A stretch of DNA of 64,000 nucleotides from CAYRXM01 sp964449465 (GTDB lineage: Bacteria > Chloroflexota > Anaerolineae > JAFGEY01), in contig CAYVBK010000025.1 in the NCBI GenBank assembly GCA_964449465.1, positions 11,879 to 75,878 of the forward strand, given 5' to 3'. Below are positions 42,651 through 51,591 of this stretch, one piece after another. The number at the start of each line of letters is the position of its first letter. The stretch's first letter is position 1. The notes under the pieces are model-generated. The model was not told where the DNA came from and made no database searches. It saw nothing but the letters and a program-made list of their open reading frames with translations. The position numbers and the translations under genes were made by a program.

Positions 42651-44729
42651 CTACCAATCCGATGATGGGGCGATGCGTACATCGTCTACCCATGCTTTGG
42701 CCGAGGTTCTGGCATTGTGCCACAATTGGATGGCTGGTTCGAGCCGAATATTTTCGCCCAGGGTGACGCTCTGGATGCCAACCAAATTGTCGTCCACAAA
42801 ATAAGACAGGACCCGTCCCTTGTTGGCCGCCGCGATGCGCAGGGTGTACCATGTGACCGGTTTGGCGACGGTTTCGGCAATGACTATGCCATTTCCCTTG
42901 ATCACCTGAATCTGGCTCTCGTTCAAGAAAAATTCAGTATAGCCGCCCGGCAGGTTGGCCGAATAAAGCACCAGCGCGATTCGTCTGCCACCCTCGCTAC
43001 TGCCGCGTTGCTCCAGCATCAGGCGCGCCTCGAAAAAGGCAAAACCGGCTTGCGGCCAGGTAGCCAGGCCCAAGATCACGCCATCCTGCGTGGATGGGGT
43101 GGTGTCGGCGAGCATCAATTTGCCGTCTTGCTGGACGATCTGCGCCAGTGCGCTGGCCCGATTGATCTGCCACAAAGCCTGATTATAGCTGTTATTATAC
43201 GCAGAATTTCCAAAGTTATCGTAAATGTTGTCTGTCAAGACCAGCGAGCCGGGCAGTTGCAGGTCGGGCGTAGGCGTTGCCGTGACGCTCATTTCGGCGA
43301 TGGCCGTCTGCCCGGCGGATAGGGTGGCCTTTTGGCTGATATACATGGCCGTCTGGCGAGCATGAGTGGTGGCCTGCATAGCCTGGACGGTAGACTGCCA
43401 ACGCTTTTCTTGATCGGCGCGCAGTCTCAGCCATCCGCCGGCGATGGCTAACAGCAGCAGCACGGCCACCGCCACCCATATCCACACCCGGCGGATCGCC
43501 CGGCCCGGTCGGGCAGTCTGGATGGCGGGCGGCTCAGCCTCTTGTTTTGCCGGTTCGGGCGGCGTTACCAGCGCGGTAGGAATTGCCGCTTGTGTTGCCC
43601 GAATCTCGGCCGCCCGTGTCTCGGCCAGCACCTCGGTGGGTTTGGGCGCGGGCGCGGCGGCCGGTCGAAACAGGCCACGGCGGCCGTCGGTGGGGCCTGT
43701 CTTGCGCCGCTTTTTCGAGTCGGTCTCGGCGACCGGGCCGGGCAAGGCCGCCTTGAACTCGCTCATATTTTGATAGCGGTGGACCGGCACAGGCTGGGTG
43801 GCCTGGATGATGGCCTGCTCGACCTGCGCCGACACTGCCGGGTTGACCTTGCGCGCCGGCGGCAGGTTGAACGGCGTCATGGTCGGGTCATAGCGGGTGA
43901 GCAACTGATGCAGCAGCACACCCAGCGCGTACACATCCGAGCGGGCGTCGGTCTGCCCCTGGCCGTACTGCTCTGGCGGGGCATAGCCCACTGTGCCAAA
44001 GTTGGCCGTGTCGCGCGCCTGACCCGGCTTGAACAGCCGCGCCACGCCAAAATCAATCAGCTTGATCTGGCCGGCAGCGTCTACCATCACATTGCCCGGT
44101 TTGAGGTCGCGAAAAATGATCGGCGGGGTGCGGCTGTGCAAATAGCCCAGCACATCGCACAATTGCGCCGCCCAGTTCAACACCTGCGCTTCGGACAGCG
44201 GACCGGATGCGTCGTCCAGCCGTTCTTGTAGCGTTTGTCCCTCGATAAATTCCATCACCAGGTACAGCTTGTCGCCCTCGACAAAAAAATCGCTGACCTT
44301 GGGCAGATTGGGATGGTCGAGCAGGGCCAATATGGTGGCTTCACGCCGAAAGGCCTCGCGCGCCTGCTGTCGCTCTTGAGAGTCGGTTAGAGCCGCATCG
44401 CTCATCTCTTTGATCGCCCACAGCTTGCCAATGATGCGCGTATCGGTGGCCTGATAGACCGCACCCATCCCGCCGCGCCCCATTCGTCGCACAATTTGAT
44501 ACCGTCCGCTCAGCAATGTTTGCGGCGGCAGGTGGCCGGTCAGACCGCCGGGCGGCGTGCTGCCGCGCAAGGGAGCGGCGCAGTGGAGGCAAAAGCGCGC
44601 CTGCGGTGGGTTGGTCGTGCTGCAGACCGGGCAGGGCTGATCGGTTTGGATCAAGGCCGTTGCGCACTGGACACAAAAGCGCGCACCATCTTGATTTTCG
44701 CTGCCGCAGTTGGGACAATATATGCTCAT
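42651..44729 (-). CDS. Ser/Thr kinase 8 with double zinc ribbon and lectin-like ectodomain
   Basis: 692 aa; the ATG overlaps the stop of kinase 9 by 4 bases, which fixes the start. Two zinc ribbons at 5-45 (CPNCGSENQDGARFCVQC; CPVCSTTNPPQARFCLHC). Kinase domain about 73-335: GRGGMGAVYQATD, LWAIKEMSD and IDFGVARLF. The catalytic loop is IIFRDLKPGNVMV, with Phe where most kinases have the HRD His. FGTVGYAPPEQYG follows. A membrane helix (VWIWVAVAVLLLLAIAGGWL, about 411-431) and a coiled stretch lead to an extracellular beta-rich domain (about 500-692; FFEARLMLEQRGSSEGGRR), similar to concanavalin-like/LamG folds, suggesting glycan binding. Asp and Lys of RDLKPxN are intact, so activity is expected. 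Confidence 0.88.
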   Translation of the reverse strand: MSIYCPNCGSENQDGARFCVQCATALIQTDQPCPVCSTTNPPQARFCLHCAAPLRGSTPPGGLTGHLPPQTLLSGRYQIVRRMGRGGMGAVYQATDTRIIGKLWAIKEMSDAALTDSQERQQAREAFRREATILALLDHPNLPKVSDFFVEGDKLYLVMEFIEGQTLQERLDDASGPLSEAQVLNWAAQLCDVLGYLHSRTPPIIFRDLKPGNVMVDAAGQIKLIDFGVARLFKPGQARDTANFGTVGYAPPEQYGQGQTDARSDVYALGVLLHQLLTRYDPTMTPFNLPPARKVNPAVSAQVEQAIIQATQPVPVHRYQNMSEFKAALPGPVAETDSKKRRKTGPTDGRRGLFRPAAAPAPKPTEVLAETRAAEIRATQAAIPTALVTPPEPAKQEAEPPAIQTARPGRAIRRVWIWVAVAVLLLLAIAGGWLRLRADQEKRWQSTVQAMQATTHARQTAMYISQKATLSAGQTAIAEMSVTATPTPDLQLPGSLVLTDNIYDNFGNSAYNNSYNQALWQINRASALAQIVQQDGKLMLADTTPSTQDGVILGLATWPQAGFAFFEARLMLEQRGSSEGGRRIALVLYSANLPGGYTEFFLNESQIQVIKGNGIVIAETVAKPVTWYTLRIAAANKGRVLSYFVDDNLVGIQSVTLGENIRLEPAIQLWHNARTSAKAWVDDVRIAPSSDW

Positions 44730-46453
44730 CCTTTTCGATCTCCCCGGCGGCGCGCCGGCCCGCCCTGCCGCGTCTGCAAGGACTGCCACACCAGGTCGCC
44801 GGCAAACCAGCCCAGCGCTCCCAGCACAGCCCCGCCGATCCAGGTGACCGGATTGAGCAGCATCGTCAGGCTGCGGAAAATGACCTCAAACAGCACGGCT
44901 ATCACCATCGTCATCGCCGCGATCCAGGCCAGCTCGCGCGGCCACTCTTCGTCGCGGCCCAATTTGCGAATGCGCGGCAGCAGCCGCACCGCTCCTTCGG
45001 CGATCAATCCGCTGAGCAGCAGAGCCAACAGCACCAGACTCAGAGCCCAATCCTGCCAGCTCCAGCCCATGCGCACGTTGGTGATCACCGTGCTGACCAG
45101 AACGGTCAGCGCATAGGCTGTGTGCATTGCCCAAGACTTGCGCGTGGCGCAGTAGGCCAGCGGCAGCACGACCACAAAGCCCGGCAAAGCGTTCCACAGC
45201 CATCCCCAGGCGGCCAGGGCGGGGGTCAAGAGCCACAGGCCCAGCGAGAAAACGACCAAAAAGCCGGCCAGGGTCAGCACGATCTGAGGGGTGGACCACT
45301 GCGCCACCATCATCACCAGGCGGGTGGTGGGACGCGAAGTCGGTTTGAGCGGCGTTCCCTCGGTGACGAGGGGGCCCGGTTGGCCTTGAGGCGGCCAGAC
45401 GGGCGGGCGCACGCCCAGTTGCCCGGTGATGGCCTGCCTGATCTCACCAGTGCTTTGCCATCGTTTTTCACGGTTGCTCTCCAGGGCGCGGGTGATGACA
45501 TTGACCATGGCCGGCGAAATGGACGGGTTGAGTTGGCGAACCGGCGGCAGGCCCCAGGGCGTGGTATTGGGGTCGTGGCGGGTTAGCAGGTGATGCAGGG
45601 TCACGCCCAGGGCATAAATGTCGGTGCGCGCATCCGACTGGCCGCTGCCGTGCTGTTCGGGGGCGGCATAGCCCGGTGTGCCCAAGGCCATCGTATCGCT
45701 GCGCTTGCCCGGCTTGAAACTGCGGGCGATGCCAAAGTCAATCAACTTGACCTGCCCGCTCCGGTCAATCATGATGTTCGATGGTTTGAGGTCTCTAAAG
45801 ATAATCGGCGGGTTTTGTGAGTGCAAATAATTCAGCACATCGCAGAGCTGCACGGCCCAGGTGGCCACGTGCGCTTCGGGCAGTGGGCCGGGCGTGCGAT
45901 CCAGAATTTTTTGCAGTGTCTCACCGTCTACAAAATCCATCACCAGGTATTGTTTGCCGCCAAAATCAAACACATCGCTGACCTTGGGCAGGTTGGGATG
46001 CTCCAGCCGGCCTAATAATTCGGCCTCTTGATGAAACTGCGCCACCGCCTGCGCCCGCTCGGCCGGGTCAGCGATGGCCGCGTCGCTCATTTCCTTGAGG
46101 GCAACTCGCCTGTTCAAGCGGGTATCCATCGCTTCGTACACGGCAGCCATACCGCCCTGGCCCACTTTGCGCATGATCACATAGCGGCTGGCGATGATGG
46201 TATTGGCCGGCAGCAGGCCGGTGGCTCCCGGCATGCTGTCGCCGAACCAGGGGGGTGGGGTGTTGACTGCCGTCGCCGGACGGATGTTTTGTTCGCCGAT
46301 GGGGGCATTGCCGATGTACCCATCGCCGGGCAGCGGCTGCGATGAAGGGCGGCTGTCCGGGACGAGGTTGCCGGTCAGGGCGGCGCGACACTGACGACAA
46401 AATTTGGCTCCGTCGCGGTTTTCACAGCCACAGTTTGGACAATAAACGCTCAT
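44726..46453 (-). CDS. Ser/Thr kinase 9 with zinc ribbon and multi-helix membrane domain
   Basis: 575 aa from the ATG at 46453 (GGAGG 5 bases upstream). Zinc ribbon CPNCGCENRDGAKFCRQC (5-22). Kinase domain about 85-345: GQGGMAAVYEAMD, VALKEMSD, IIFRDLKPSNIMI (Phe for His in the catalytic loop, as in kinase 8), DFGIARSF and GTPGYAAPEQHG. The C-terminal 190 residues form about six membrane helices (IVLTLAGFLVVFSLGLWLLT onward) with no extracellular domain, quite unlike the stalk-bearing kinases. Kinases 8 and 9 share the zinc ribbon, catalytic-loop variant and ATGA overlap, so they are probably a duplicated pair that diverged in their membrane parts. Confidence 0.88.
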   Translation of the reverse strand: MSVYCPNCGCENRDGAKFCRQCRAALTGNLVPDSRPSSQPLPGDGYIGNAPIGEQNIRPATAVNTPPPWFGDSMPGATGLLPANTIIASRYVIMRKVGQGGMAAVYEAMDTRLNRRVALKEMSDAAIADPAERAQAVAQFHQEAELLGRLEHPNLPKVSDVFDFGGKQYLVMDFVDGETLQKILDRTPGPLPEAHVATWAVQLCDVLNYLHSQNPPIIFRDLKPSNIMIDRSGQVKLIDFGIARSFKPGKRSDTMALGTPGYAAPEQHGSGQSDARTDIYALGVTLHHLLTRHDPNTTPWGLPPVRQLNPSISPAMVNVITRALESNREKRWQSTGEIRQAITGQLGVRPPVWPPQGQPGPLVTEGTPLKPTSRPTTRLVMMVAQWSTPQIVLTLAGFLVVFSLGLWLLTPALAAWGWLWNALPGFVVVLPLAYCATRKSWAMHTAYALTVLVSTVITNVRMGWSWQDWALSLVLLALLLSGLIAEGAVRLLPRIRKLGRDEEWPRELAWIAAMTMVIAVLFEVIFRSLTMLLNPVTWIGGAVLGALGWFAGDLVWQSLQTRQGGPARRRGDRKG

Positions 46454-46495
46454 TCCATCCTCCAGTTCTACAAACAGGCGCAAGGCCTGCCCCTA

Positions 46496-48223
46496 CTAGA
46501 TCACTCGCACAATGACGATGGTGATATTGTCTTCGCCGCCGTTGTGATTGGCCAGGTCTACAAGCCGCTCGCAGGCATCCTGGGGGTTGGGCGAGTTGAC
46601 CAACACTCTTTGAATGTCTGGGTCGCGCACCATTTCCCACAGGCCGTCGCAGCACAAAATGAGTTGGTCGCGCGCCTGCAATTCAACCTGAAACACATCT
46701 ATTTCGATCTCGGCCTTTTCGCCCAGGCTGCGGTAAATCTGGTTGCGTTGTGGATGGGTGTAAATATCTTCCCAGCGGATTTGCCCGCTTTTGGCCAGGC
46801 TGTATACCAGCGAATGGTCTTGGGTAATCTGTTTCAGTTCGCCGCGGCGGAACAAATAGGTGCGGCTGTCGCCGACATTGGCGATATAGGCCTGTCCGCC
46901 CACCACCAGAGCCGCCGTGACGGTAGCGCCCATATTGCTTTGGCGCGCCCGTGCCTGCTTAAAGACGGCGGCATTGGCTTCTTGAATGGCTGAGCGGATG
47001 GCGTCTTGGGGCAGTTCGCCCAGCTTTTGGGTGGCCCGCCCGGCGCGACTGCTGCTGTATTCATCCAGCCAGTCTTGCAAGGAGCGACTGATCGTCTCGC
47101 TGGCCACCTCGCCGGTTTCGTGACCGCCCATGCCGTCGGCGACCATGTAAAAGGCTGGCAAGGGTTGATTGCTGCGTCCTTTGGATACTTCGTATACAAA
47201 AAACTGGTCTTCGTTATGGTCGCGCACACGGCCCGGGTGGGTGGCTTTGCCCGAAATCAAGCGCAGCGGCGGCAGATTGCGTCCGTTCAAATGCTCCACC
47301 ATTTCGTCAAACGACACATAGCTGCCTCGTGCTCCCATCACAATAGCCACCTGCAAAGAGCGCGGCAGCGAGTCCACCTTGGGGCTGTTCAAATCCTGGC
47401 GCAGGTTGCCGCCGGTGGTGATGGCGTACAGCAGCCGCGCCAAAAAGAAAATGTCGCCCAACACGGCGCGATGTGCCTGCGCGCTGTCGGCGGGCAAGGG
47501 GACACATGTACTCAGGTCGGCCAGGCGCGCCTGCCCTTCTATCACCAGTACCTTGTTCAAACCCTGACTTTTATCGTCGTTCAGCACCAGGCCCATCTTG
47601 TGCAGGCCGTTCAATGCCTGAGCGATGCCGGCGGCCCAAGCTGCCGCCTGCTCTGGCGGCACGCGCTGGGTCAGATCGGCCAAAAAGCCCGGCGTTGAAT
47701 TGGGACATTCCATGATCAAATAGTTTCGCCCAGACGCCTCACACGCCACATCCAGCACAGGTTGCAGACCGGCCTGCTCGCGGCTCGCGCGCGCCAATGC
47801 CTCGGCTTTGTTGGTGTCGCACGACCAGCCGCCGGTTTGACAGACCAGTACTTGATGCCCCCGGCTGTCTTGGGCGATAAACCAGTTGGGGCGTTTGGGC
47901 AGCGTCTCGGTGCGTGTATAGGTCTCGCCTGGGCGCAGCAGGCCGCCGTTGAGGTCGAGCGGCAGCAGCGGCTTGGTGCCTTTGCCCAGCCCCAACATGT
48001 CGCTCACCTCGTTGACCATGTCGCTCACCTCGTTGACCAGGCTCTCGAAAAAGCCGCTTTTGGGTTTGGTAGGCGGCGCGGCCTGAGGCAGCAGCAAGGT
48101 CGGTGCCGCCGGCTGTCCCACCGCCGCCGGCTGTCCCAATGGCCCACCGCAGTTGGTGCAAAATCTGGCCCCGGCGCGGTTGGCTATGCCACACTTGGGA
48201 CAAGTCGTCGAAGGAGTGTTCAT
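46496..48223 (-). CDS. Zinc ribbon-pseudokinase-PP2C phosphatase
   Basis: 575 aa. Zinc ribbon CPKCGIANRAGARFCTNC (8-25). A linker carries an exact 21-base duplication (47997-48038) coding VNEVSDM twice. Residues about 95-320 follow the order of a kinase fold (YLIMECPNSTPGF hinge, AAAWAAGIAQALNGLHKMGLV). The catalytic loop reads LNDDKSQGLNKVLV, and ADLSTC stands where DFG should be, so it is a degenerate, presumably inactive kinase. The PP2C domain (about 325-575) is complete: DHNEDQF, VADGMGGHETGEVAS, NVGDSRTYL, CCDGLWE and GGEDNITIV give the metal ligands. It should remove phosphate from Ser/Thr in the cytosol, perhaps steered by the pseudokinase. It sits between kinases 9 and 10. Confidence 0.88.
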   Translation of the reverse strand: MNTPSTTCPKCGIANRAGARFCTNCGGPLGQPAAVGQPAAPTLLLPQAAPPTKPKSGFFESLVNEVSDMVNEVSDMLGLGKGTKPLLPLDLNGGLLRPGETYTRTETLPKRPNWFIAQDSRGHQVLVCQTGGWSCDTNKAEALARASREQAGLQPVLDVACEASGRNYLIMECPNSTPGFLADLTQRVPPEQAAAWAAGIAQALNGLHKMGLVLNDDKSQGLNKVLVIEGQARLADLSTCVPLPADSAQAHRAVLGDIFFLARLLYAITTGGNLRQDLNSPKVDSLPRSLQVAIVMGARGSYVSFDEMVEHLNGRNLPPLRLISGKATHPGRVRDHNEDQFFVYEVSKGRSNQPLPAFYMVADGMGGHETGEVASETISRSLQDWLDEYSSSRAGRATQKLGELPQDAIRSAIQEANAAVFKQARARQSNMGATVTAALVVGGQAYIANVGDSRTYLFRRGELKQITQDHSLVYSLAKSGQIRWEDIYTHPQRNQIYRSLGEKAEIEIDVFQVELQARDQLILCCDGLWEMVRDPDIQRVLVNSPNPQDACERLVDLANHNGGEDNITIVIVRVI

Positions 48224-48235
48224 ATTCCATCCTTT

Positions 48236-50161
48236 CTACAAAACTGTTTCCAGCCAGACCATCAACCACCACAGCAGGCTGCTCACTGCGCCCACCTCGG
48301 CCAGGGTGGGCAAGATAACGGCAGCCCAGCCGACCATCTGCCGCCAGGCTGGCGGTGCGACGGTTATATTGACCGTCACCCGGTCGCTGGTCACGCTATC
48401 GCTGACCTGAATGTGGCCCTGATAGGAGGTGGGACGTCTTACCAGGCTGCGCAGCAGCCCCGAAATGGTCCACAAGGCCAGTTGCACGCCTGCCGCGCCG
48501 CCGCCCAACAGCACAAGGGCTTGCCACAGCAGCGTCCACCACAAGCCACCCATCGCCGCGCCGATGATCAGCAACCAGAACAAAGGCTGCTTGAGCCACG
48601 CGGCCAGAAATTGCGGCGGACGCCAGTCGAGGTGCTCGAGTGGCAGGCGGTCGGGGTAAATGCTCACCGTGACCCGTTCGCCGTTGGCGGCGCTGACCGG
48701 CGAGACGGTCAGCCAGGGTTCCTGCACCTGGATTGCGGCTCGCCCGCGGCCCGAACGCACAATTTCAAACGAGCGATGCACCGGTGAGGCGGCATCTTGC
48801 TCGACCGTGCCGGCATCCACCTGGAGCGGTGCCACCTGCACGCACGCAGGCGGGTTGGTGGCCGATGATTGGGGGAGAGATGTCTGCGAGGCGGGCAGTT
48901 TGACAGGTTGAGAGGTGACCGGCTCTTGCTGCGATGTGCCGACTTGCGCTTGCGCCGGCGGTTTTTTGCCGGTCAGGGCCTCGCTGAACAGGGCCATCGT
49001 TTGGGTGCGTCCTTGCATATCCAGCTTGACCGCGTTGTCAATGGCATCGGCGACGCGGGGCGAGGCCGAGACCGGCGGGCGGAGCAGGCGGCTCTTGGCG
49101 AAAAAGGGCGGTCGGGTCGGGTCGTTGGAGATGGAACGGTTGGCCTCGTCGGTGGGGTCAATGCCGGTCAAAAGTTGATACAGCATCACCCCCAACGAAT
49201 ACACATCGGCGGCCGGGCCGGTCTCATGAAAAGAGGCTTCGGGGGCGGCATAGCCGGGTGTGCCCATCTTGACCGTATCGCCCTGTTTTTTGTTGCCTTT
49301 GAACTCGCGGGCGATGCCAAAGTCAATCAATTTGACTTGCTCGCCCGGCATGTTTGCCGCACTGTTCTGGATCATGACATTGCCCGGTTTCAGGTCGCGG
49401 TAAATGATCGGGGGATTCTGGTTATGCAAATGATCCAGCACATCGCACAACTGCACCGCCCAGGGCAGCACGCGCTGTTCGGGAAAGCCGCCCGAGCTGC
49501 TCTCCAATATCTTGTCCAGCGGCCGGCCGTTCACACAATCCATAGCCATGTAATGCTTCAAGCCGATCTGAAAATACTCGTACACCTTGACGGCGTTGGG
49601 GTGATCGAGGTGTTTGAGCAGCCGCGCTTCGCGCCGAAAAGCCTCGACAATTTTGGGAATATCTTGCGAGTTTGCGCCCGATGCGCCCAACTGCGTCTCG
49701 TCCATCTCTTTGAGCGCAAGCACCTGTCCGGTCTGCATATCTCGCACCTTGTACACCACGCTGCCCATGCCGCCGCGCCCCAACTCGCCGATGACCTGGT
49801 AGCGGCCATTGAATATCAGGCTGTTGCCGTCCGGCAGCCGCGGCACTACCGAACCGATGTGGGTGACTGCCCCAACCGGCTGTTGGCAGTTGTGGCAAAA
49901 TTTAGCTCCCTGTCGCAGCAACGCGCCGCAACGCGCACACACCCATGCCCCACATTGCCTACAAATGTTCTTGCCCGGCCGCAGCGAGGTGCCGCAAGCC
50001 GGACATAGAATCTCTTCCACGCCAACAGATGTGCTTGCCGATGGGGTTGCTGGCCTATTTGTCGCCGCCACATTCACCGAGTCGCCGGCCGGCGCCCCGC
50101 ACTTGAGGCAAAATGACTTGCCCGCTCTCAATTCAGTTCCACACCGCGCACAATTTGCCAT
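48236..50161 (-). CDS. Ser/Thr kinase 10 with three zinc ribbons and C-terminal membrane hairpins
   Basis: 641 aa. Zinc-binding CxxC pairs: CARCGTEL...CLKC (4-21), CPACGTSL...CRQC and CARCGALL...CHNC (about 53-96). Kinase domain about 120-405: GRGGMGSVVYKVRD (one residue longer than usual in the glycine loop), LALKEMDE, IIYRDLKPGNVMI (Tyr for His, the form seen in AGC kinases), DFGIAREF and MGTPGYAAPEAS. A Ser/Pro/Gln linker, a beta-rich segment (about 455-520) and at least three membrane helices at about 528-572 and 612-640 follow. Just 12 bases separate it from the PP2C-pseudokinase gene, an apparent kinase/phosphatase pair. Confidence 0.88.
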   Translation of the reverse strand: MANCARCGTELRAGKSFCLKCGAPAGDSVNVAATNRPATPSASTSVGVEEILCPACGTSLRPGKNICRQCGAWVCARCGALLRQGAKFCHNCQQPVGAVTHIGSVVPRLPDGNSLIFNGRYQVIGELGRGGMGSVVYKVRDMQTGQVLALKEMDETQLGASGANSQDIPKIVEAFRREARLLKHLDHPNAVKVYEYFQIGLKHYMAMDCVNGRPLDKILESSSGGFPEQRVLPWAVQLCDVLDHLHNQNPPIIYRDLKPGNVMIQNSAANMPGEQVKLIDFGIAREFKGNKKQGDTVKMGTPGYAAPEASFHETGPAADVYSLGVMLYQLLTGIDPTDEANRSISNDPTRPPFFAKSRLLRPPVSASPRVADAIDNAVKLDMQGRTQTMALFSEALTGKKPPAQAQVGTSQQEPVTSQPVKLPASQTSLPQSSATNPPACVQVAPLQVDAGTVEQDAASPVHRSFEIVRSGRGRAAIQVQEPWLTVSPVSAANGERVTVSIYPDRLPLEHLDWRPPQFLAAWLKQPLFWLLIIGAAMGGLWWTLLWQALVLLGGGAAGVQLALWTISGLLRSLVRRPTSYQGHIQVSDSVTSDRVTVNITVAPPAWRQMVGWAAVILPTLAEVGAVSSLLWWLMVWLETVL

Positions 50162-50174
50162 GCACTACCCACCT

Positions 50175-51566
50175 CTATTTTCGACGCGCCAGTTTGCGCG
50201 TCTTGTACTGCGCGGCCTTGGCCGTTTCCGAGTCAATCTGTCCCTGTTGCGTCAACTGACGTACCTGCTCTTGCACCGTGGCCGCCAGGTCGGTCTCGCC
50301 CATATCCAGCAGACGGGTGGCCGCGGTCTCTAGTTTGCGGGTGGCCGCTTCCCGGTTGCCCTGGCGCAGGTCTTGCAGGGCGCGCGTTTGCAGGTTAAAA
50401 GTCAGCACCCGCTCCACCGTGTTCATCACGCGCGGGTTGGCAGCCGCCCGAGCGACGTTGCCCGCCGCATACTGCACCACCACATCCTGCCGCTCTGTCT
50501 GGCGGGTGAGGCTGCCGGCCGGGTCGTCATAGGCCAGAGCCAGTTGCGCCAGGCGATAGGGTCCCGGCGCAGGGCGGGGCGGAACCAGTAATTCCAGCAG
50601 CAGGGCCGGCGGCTCGTTCAGTTCATAGTCGCCCAGGACAATGCTGGCGTTGCGATCCACCAACTCTATTGCTCCCAGATGGGCGATCATCGGGCGGGCG
50701 CGATGGATGGCGCGTAGTTCAACGCCCTGGCTCAGGCGCAGTTTCAGTTCCAGGTTGCGGTAGGCGATGGATTGCACGGCGTTCAATTCCTGGCGAAAGG
50801 CCGCCGAAATTTCGTCGAGTGTGTCCATACGATAGGCATGCCCGCCGGTTTCGTCGGCGATGGGAATGAGCAAATCCTCATTAAAGTCGTCGCCCAGGCC
50901 CATCGTGCTGATCGCCGCGCCCATCGCCTGCGCACGGCGGGCCAGGGTGCGACAGTCGGCCTCATCCGATGTATAGCCATCGGTCAGCACGATCATGCGG
51001 CTGATCGCCGTTGGGTTGACGCTGCGCCCCAATTCGTCCAGTCCCAACGACATGCCTCGGCCCATCAAGGTGTCATCGCCCAGGTTCAACTTTTCCAGGT
51101 CATCAAAAGCGGCCAAAATGCTGCGTCGTTCCGAGGCCGGCGAGAGCGGCAGCAGGGTGACGGCCCGCCCGGCGAACAGGATCAGGGCGAAACGGTCTTG
51201 AGGCTTGAGCATTTCGACGGCCATACGCAGGGATTCTTGAACGGCGTCTATGGGGCGCGGCAAGGCTTCTAATTCCTTGCGGTCGATCTTGCCGAGGTCT
51301 ACCTGCAACGACGGCACCCCATCCACGATCAGTTCGCGGGTATAGCCCGATGCCACCCATCGTTTTTGCAGTTCGGGCGGAGCAATGCGGATCATCATCG
51401 AGTCGCTCTTGTCTACCACCAGGGCCAGGTGAACGGGCAGGCGCACTGCCCCGACCTGTCCACCGCCGATTTCCACCAGCATGTACAGCAGGTATGGTTC
51501 TGCCCTCATTGGGATCGTGTTCACATTTAGGGCCACATCAAGAAACAGATCGGTGTTTGGGGTCAT
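50175..51566 (-). CDS. vWA-domain protein A
   Basis: 463 aa from the ATG at 51566; a TTG 13 codons earlier overlaps the SPFH-FHA gene. The ribosome site is weak in both cases. The vWA domain (about 45-235) has a complete MIDAS: DKSDSM, a Thr in DDTLMGRGMSLG and LTDGYTSDEADC. A beta-rich middle part (about 245-380) and a helical C terminus (AATRKLETAATRLLDMGETD, about 395-463) match vWA protein B (59248-60507) region by region. No signal peptide or membrane helix is seen, so it is cytosolic. vWA domains bind protein partners through a metal ion; here the partners are probably the adjacent kinase, FHA or ATPase proteins. It lies 13 bases upstream of kinase 10. Confidence 0.88.
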   Translation of the reverse strand: MTPNTDLFLDVALNVNTIPMRAEPYLLYMLVEIGGGQVGAVRLPVHLALVVDKSDSMMIRIAPPELQKRWVASGYTRELIVDGVPSLQVDLGKIDRKELEALPRPIDAVQESLRMAVEMLKPQDRFALILFAGRAVTLLPLSPASERRSILAAFDDLEKLNLGDDTLMGRGMSLGLDELGRSVNPTAISRMIVLTDGYTSDEADCRTLARRAQAMGAAISTMGLGDDFNEDLLIPIADETGGHAYRMDTLDEISAAFRQELNAVQSIAYRNLELKLRLSQGVELRAIHRARPMIAHLGAIELVDRNASIVLGDYELNEPPALLLELLVPPRPAPGPYRLAQLALAYDDPAGSLTRQTERQDVVVQYAAGNVARAAANPRVMNTVERVLTFNLQTRALQDLRQGNREAATRKLETAATRLLDMGETDLAATVQEQVRQLTQQGQIDSETAKAAQYKTRKLARRK

Positions 51567-51591
51567 TTTTTGTGCTCTCGGGTTGGCTCTT

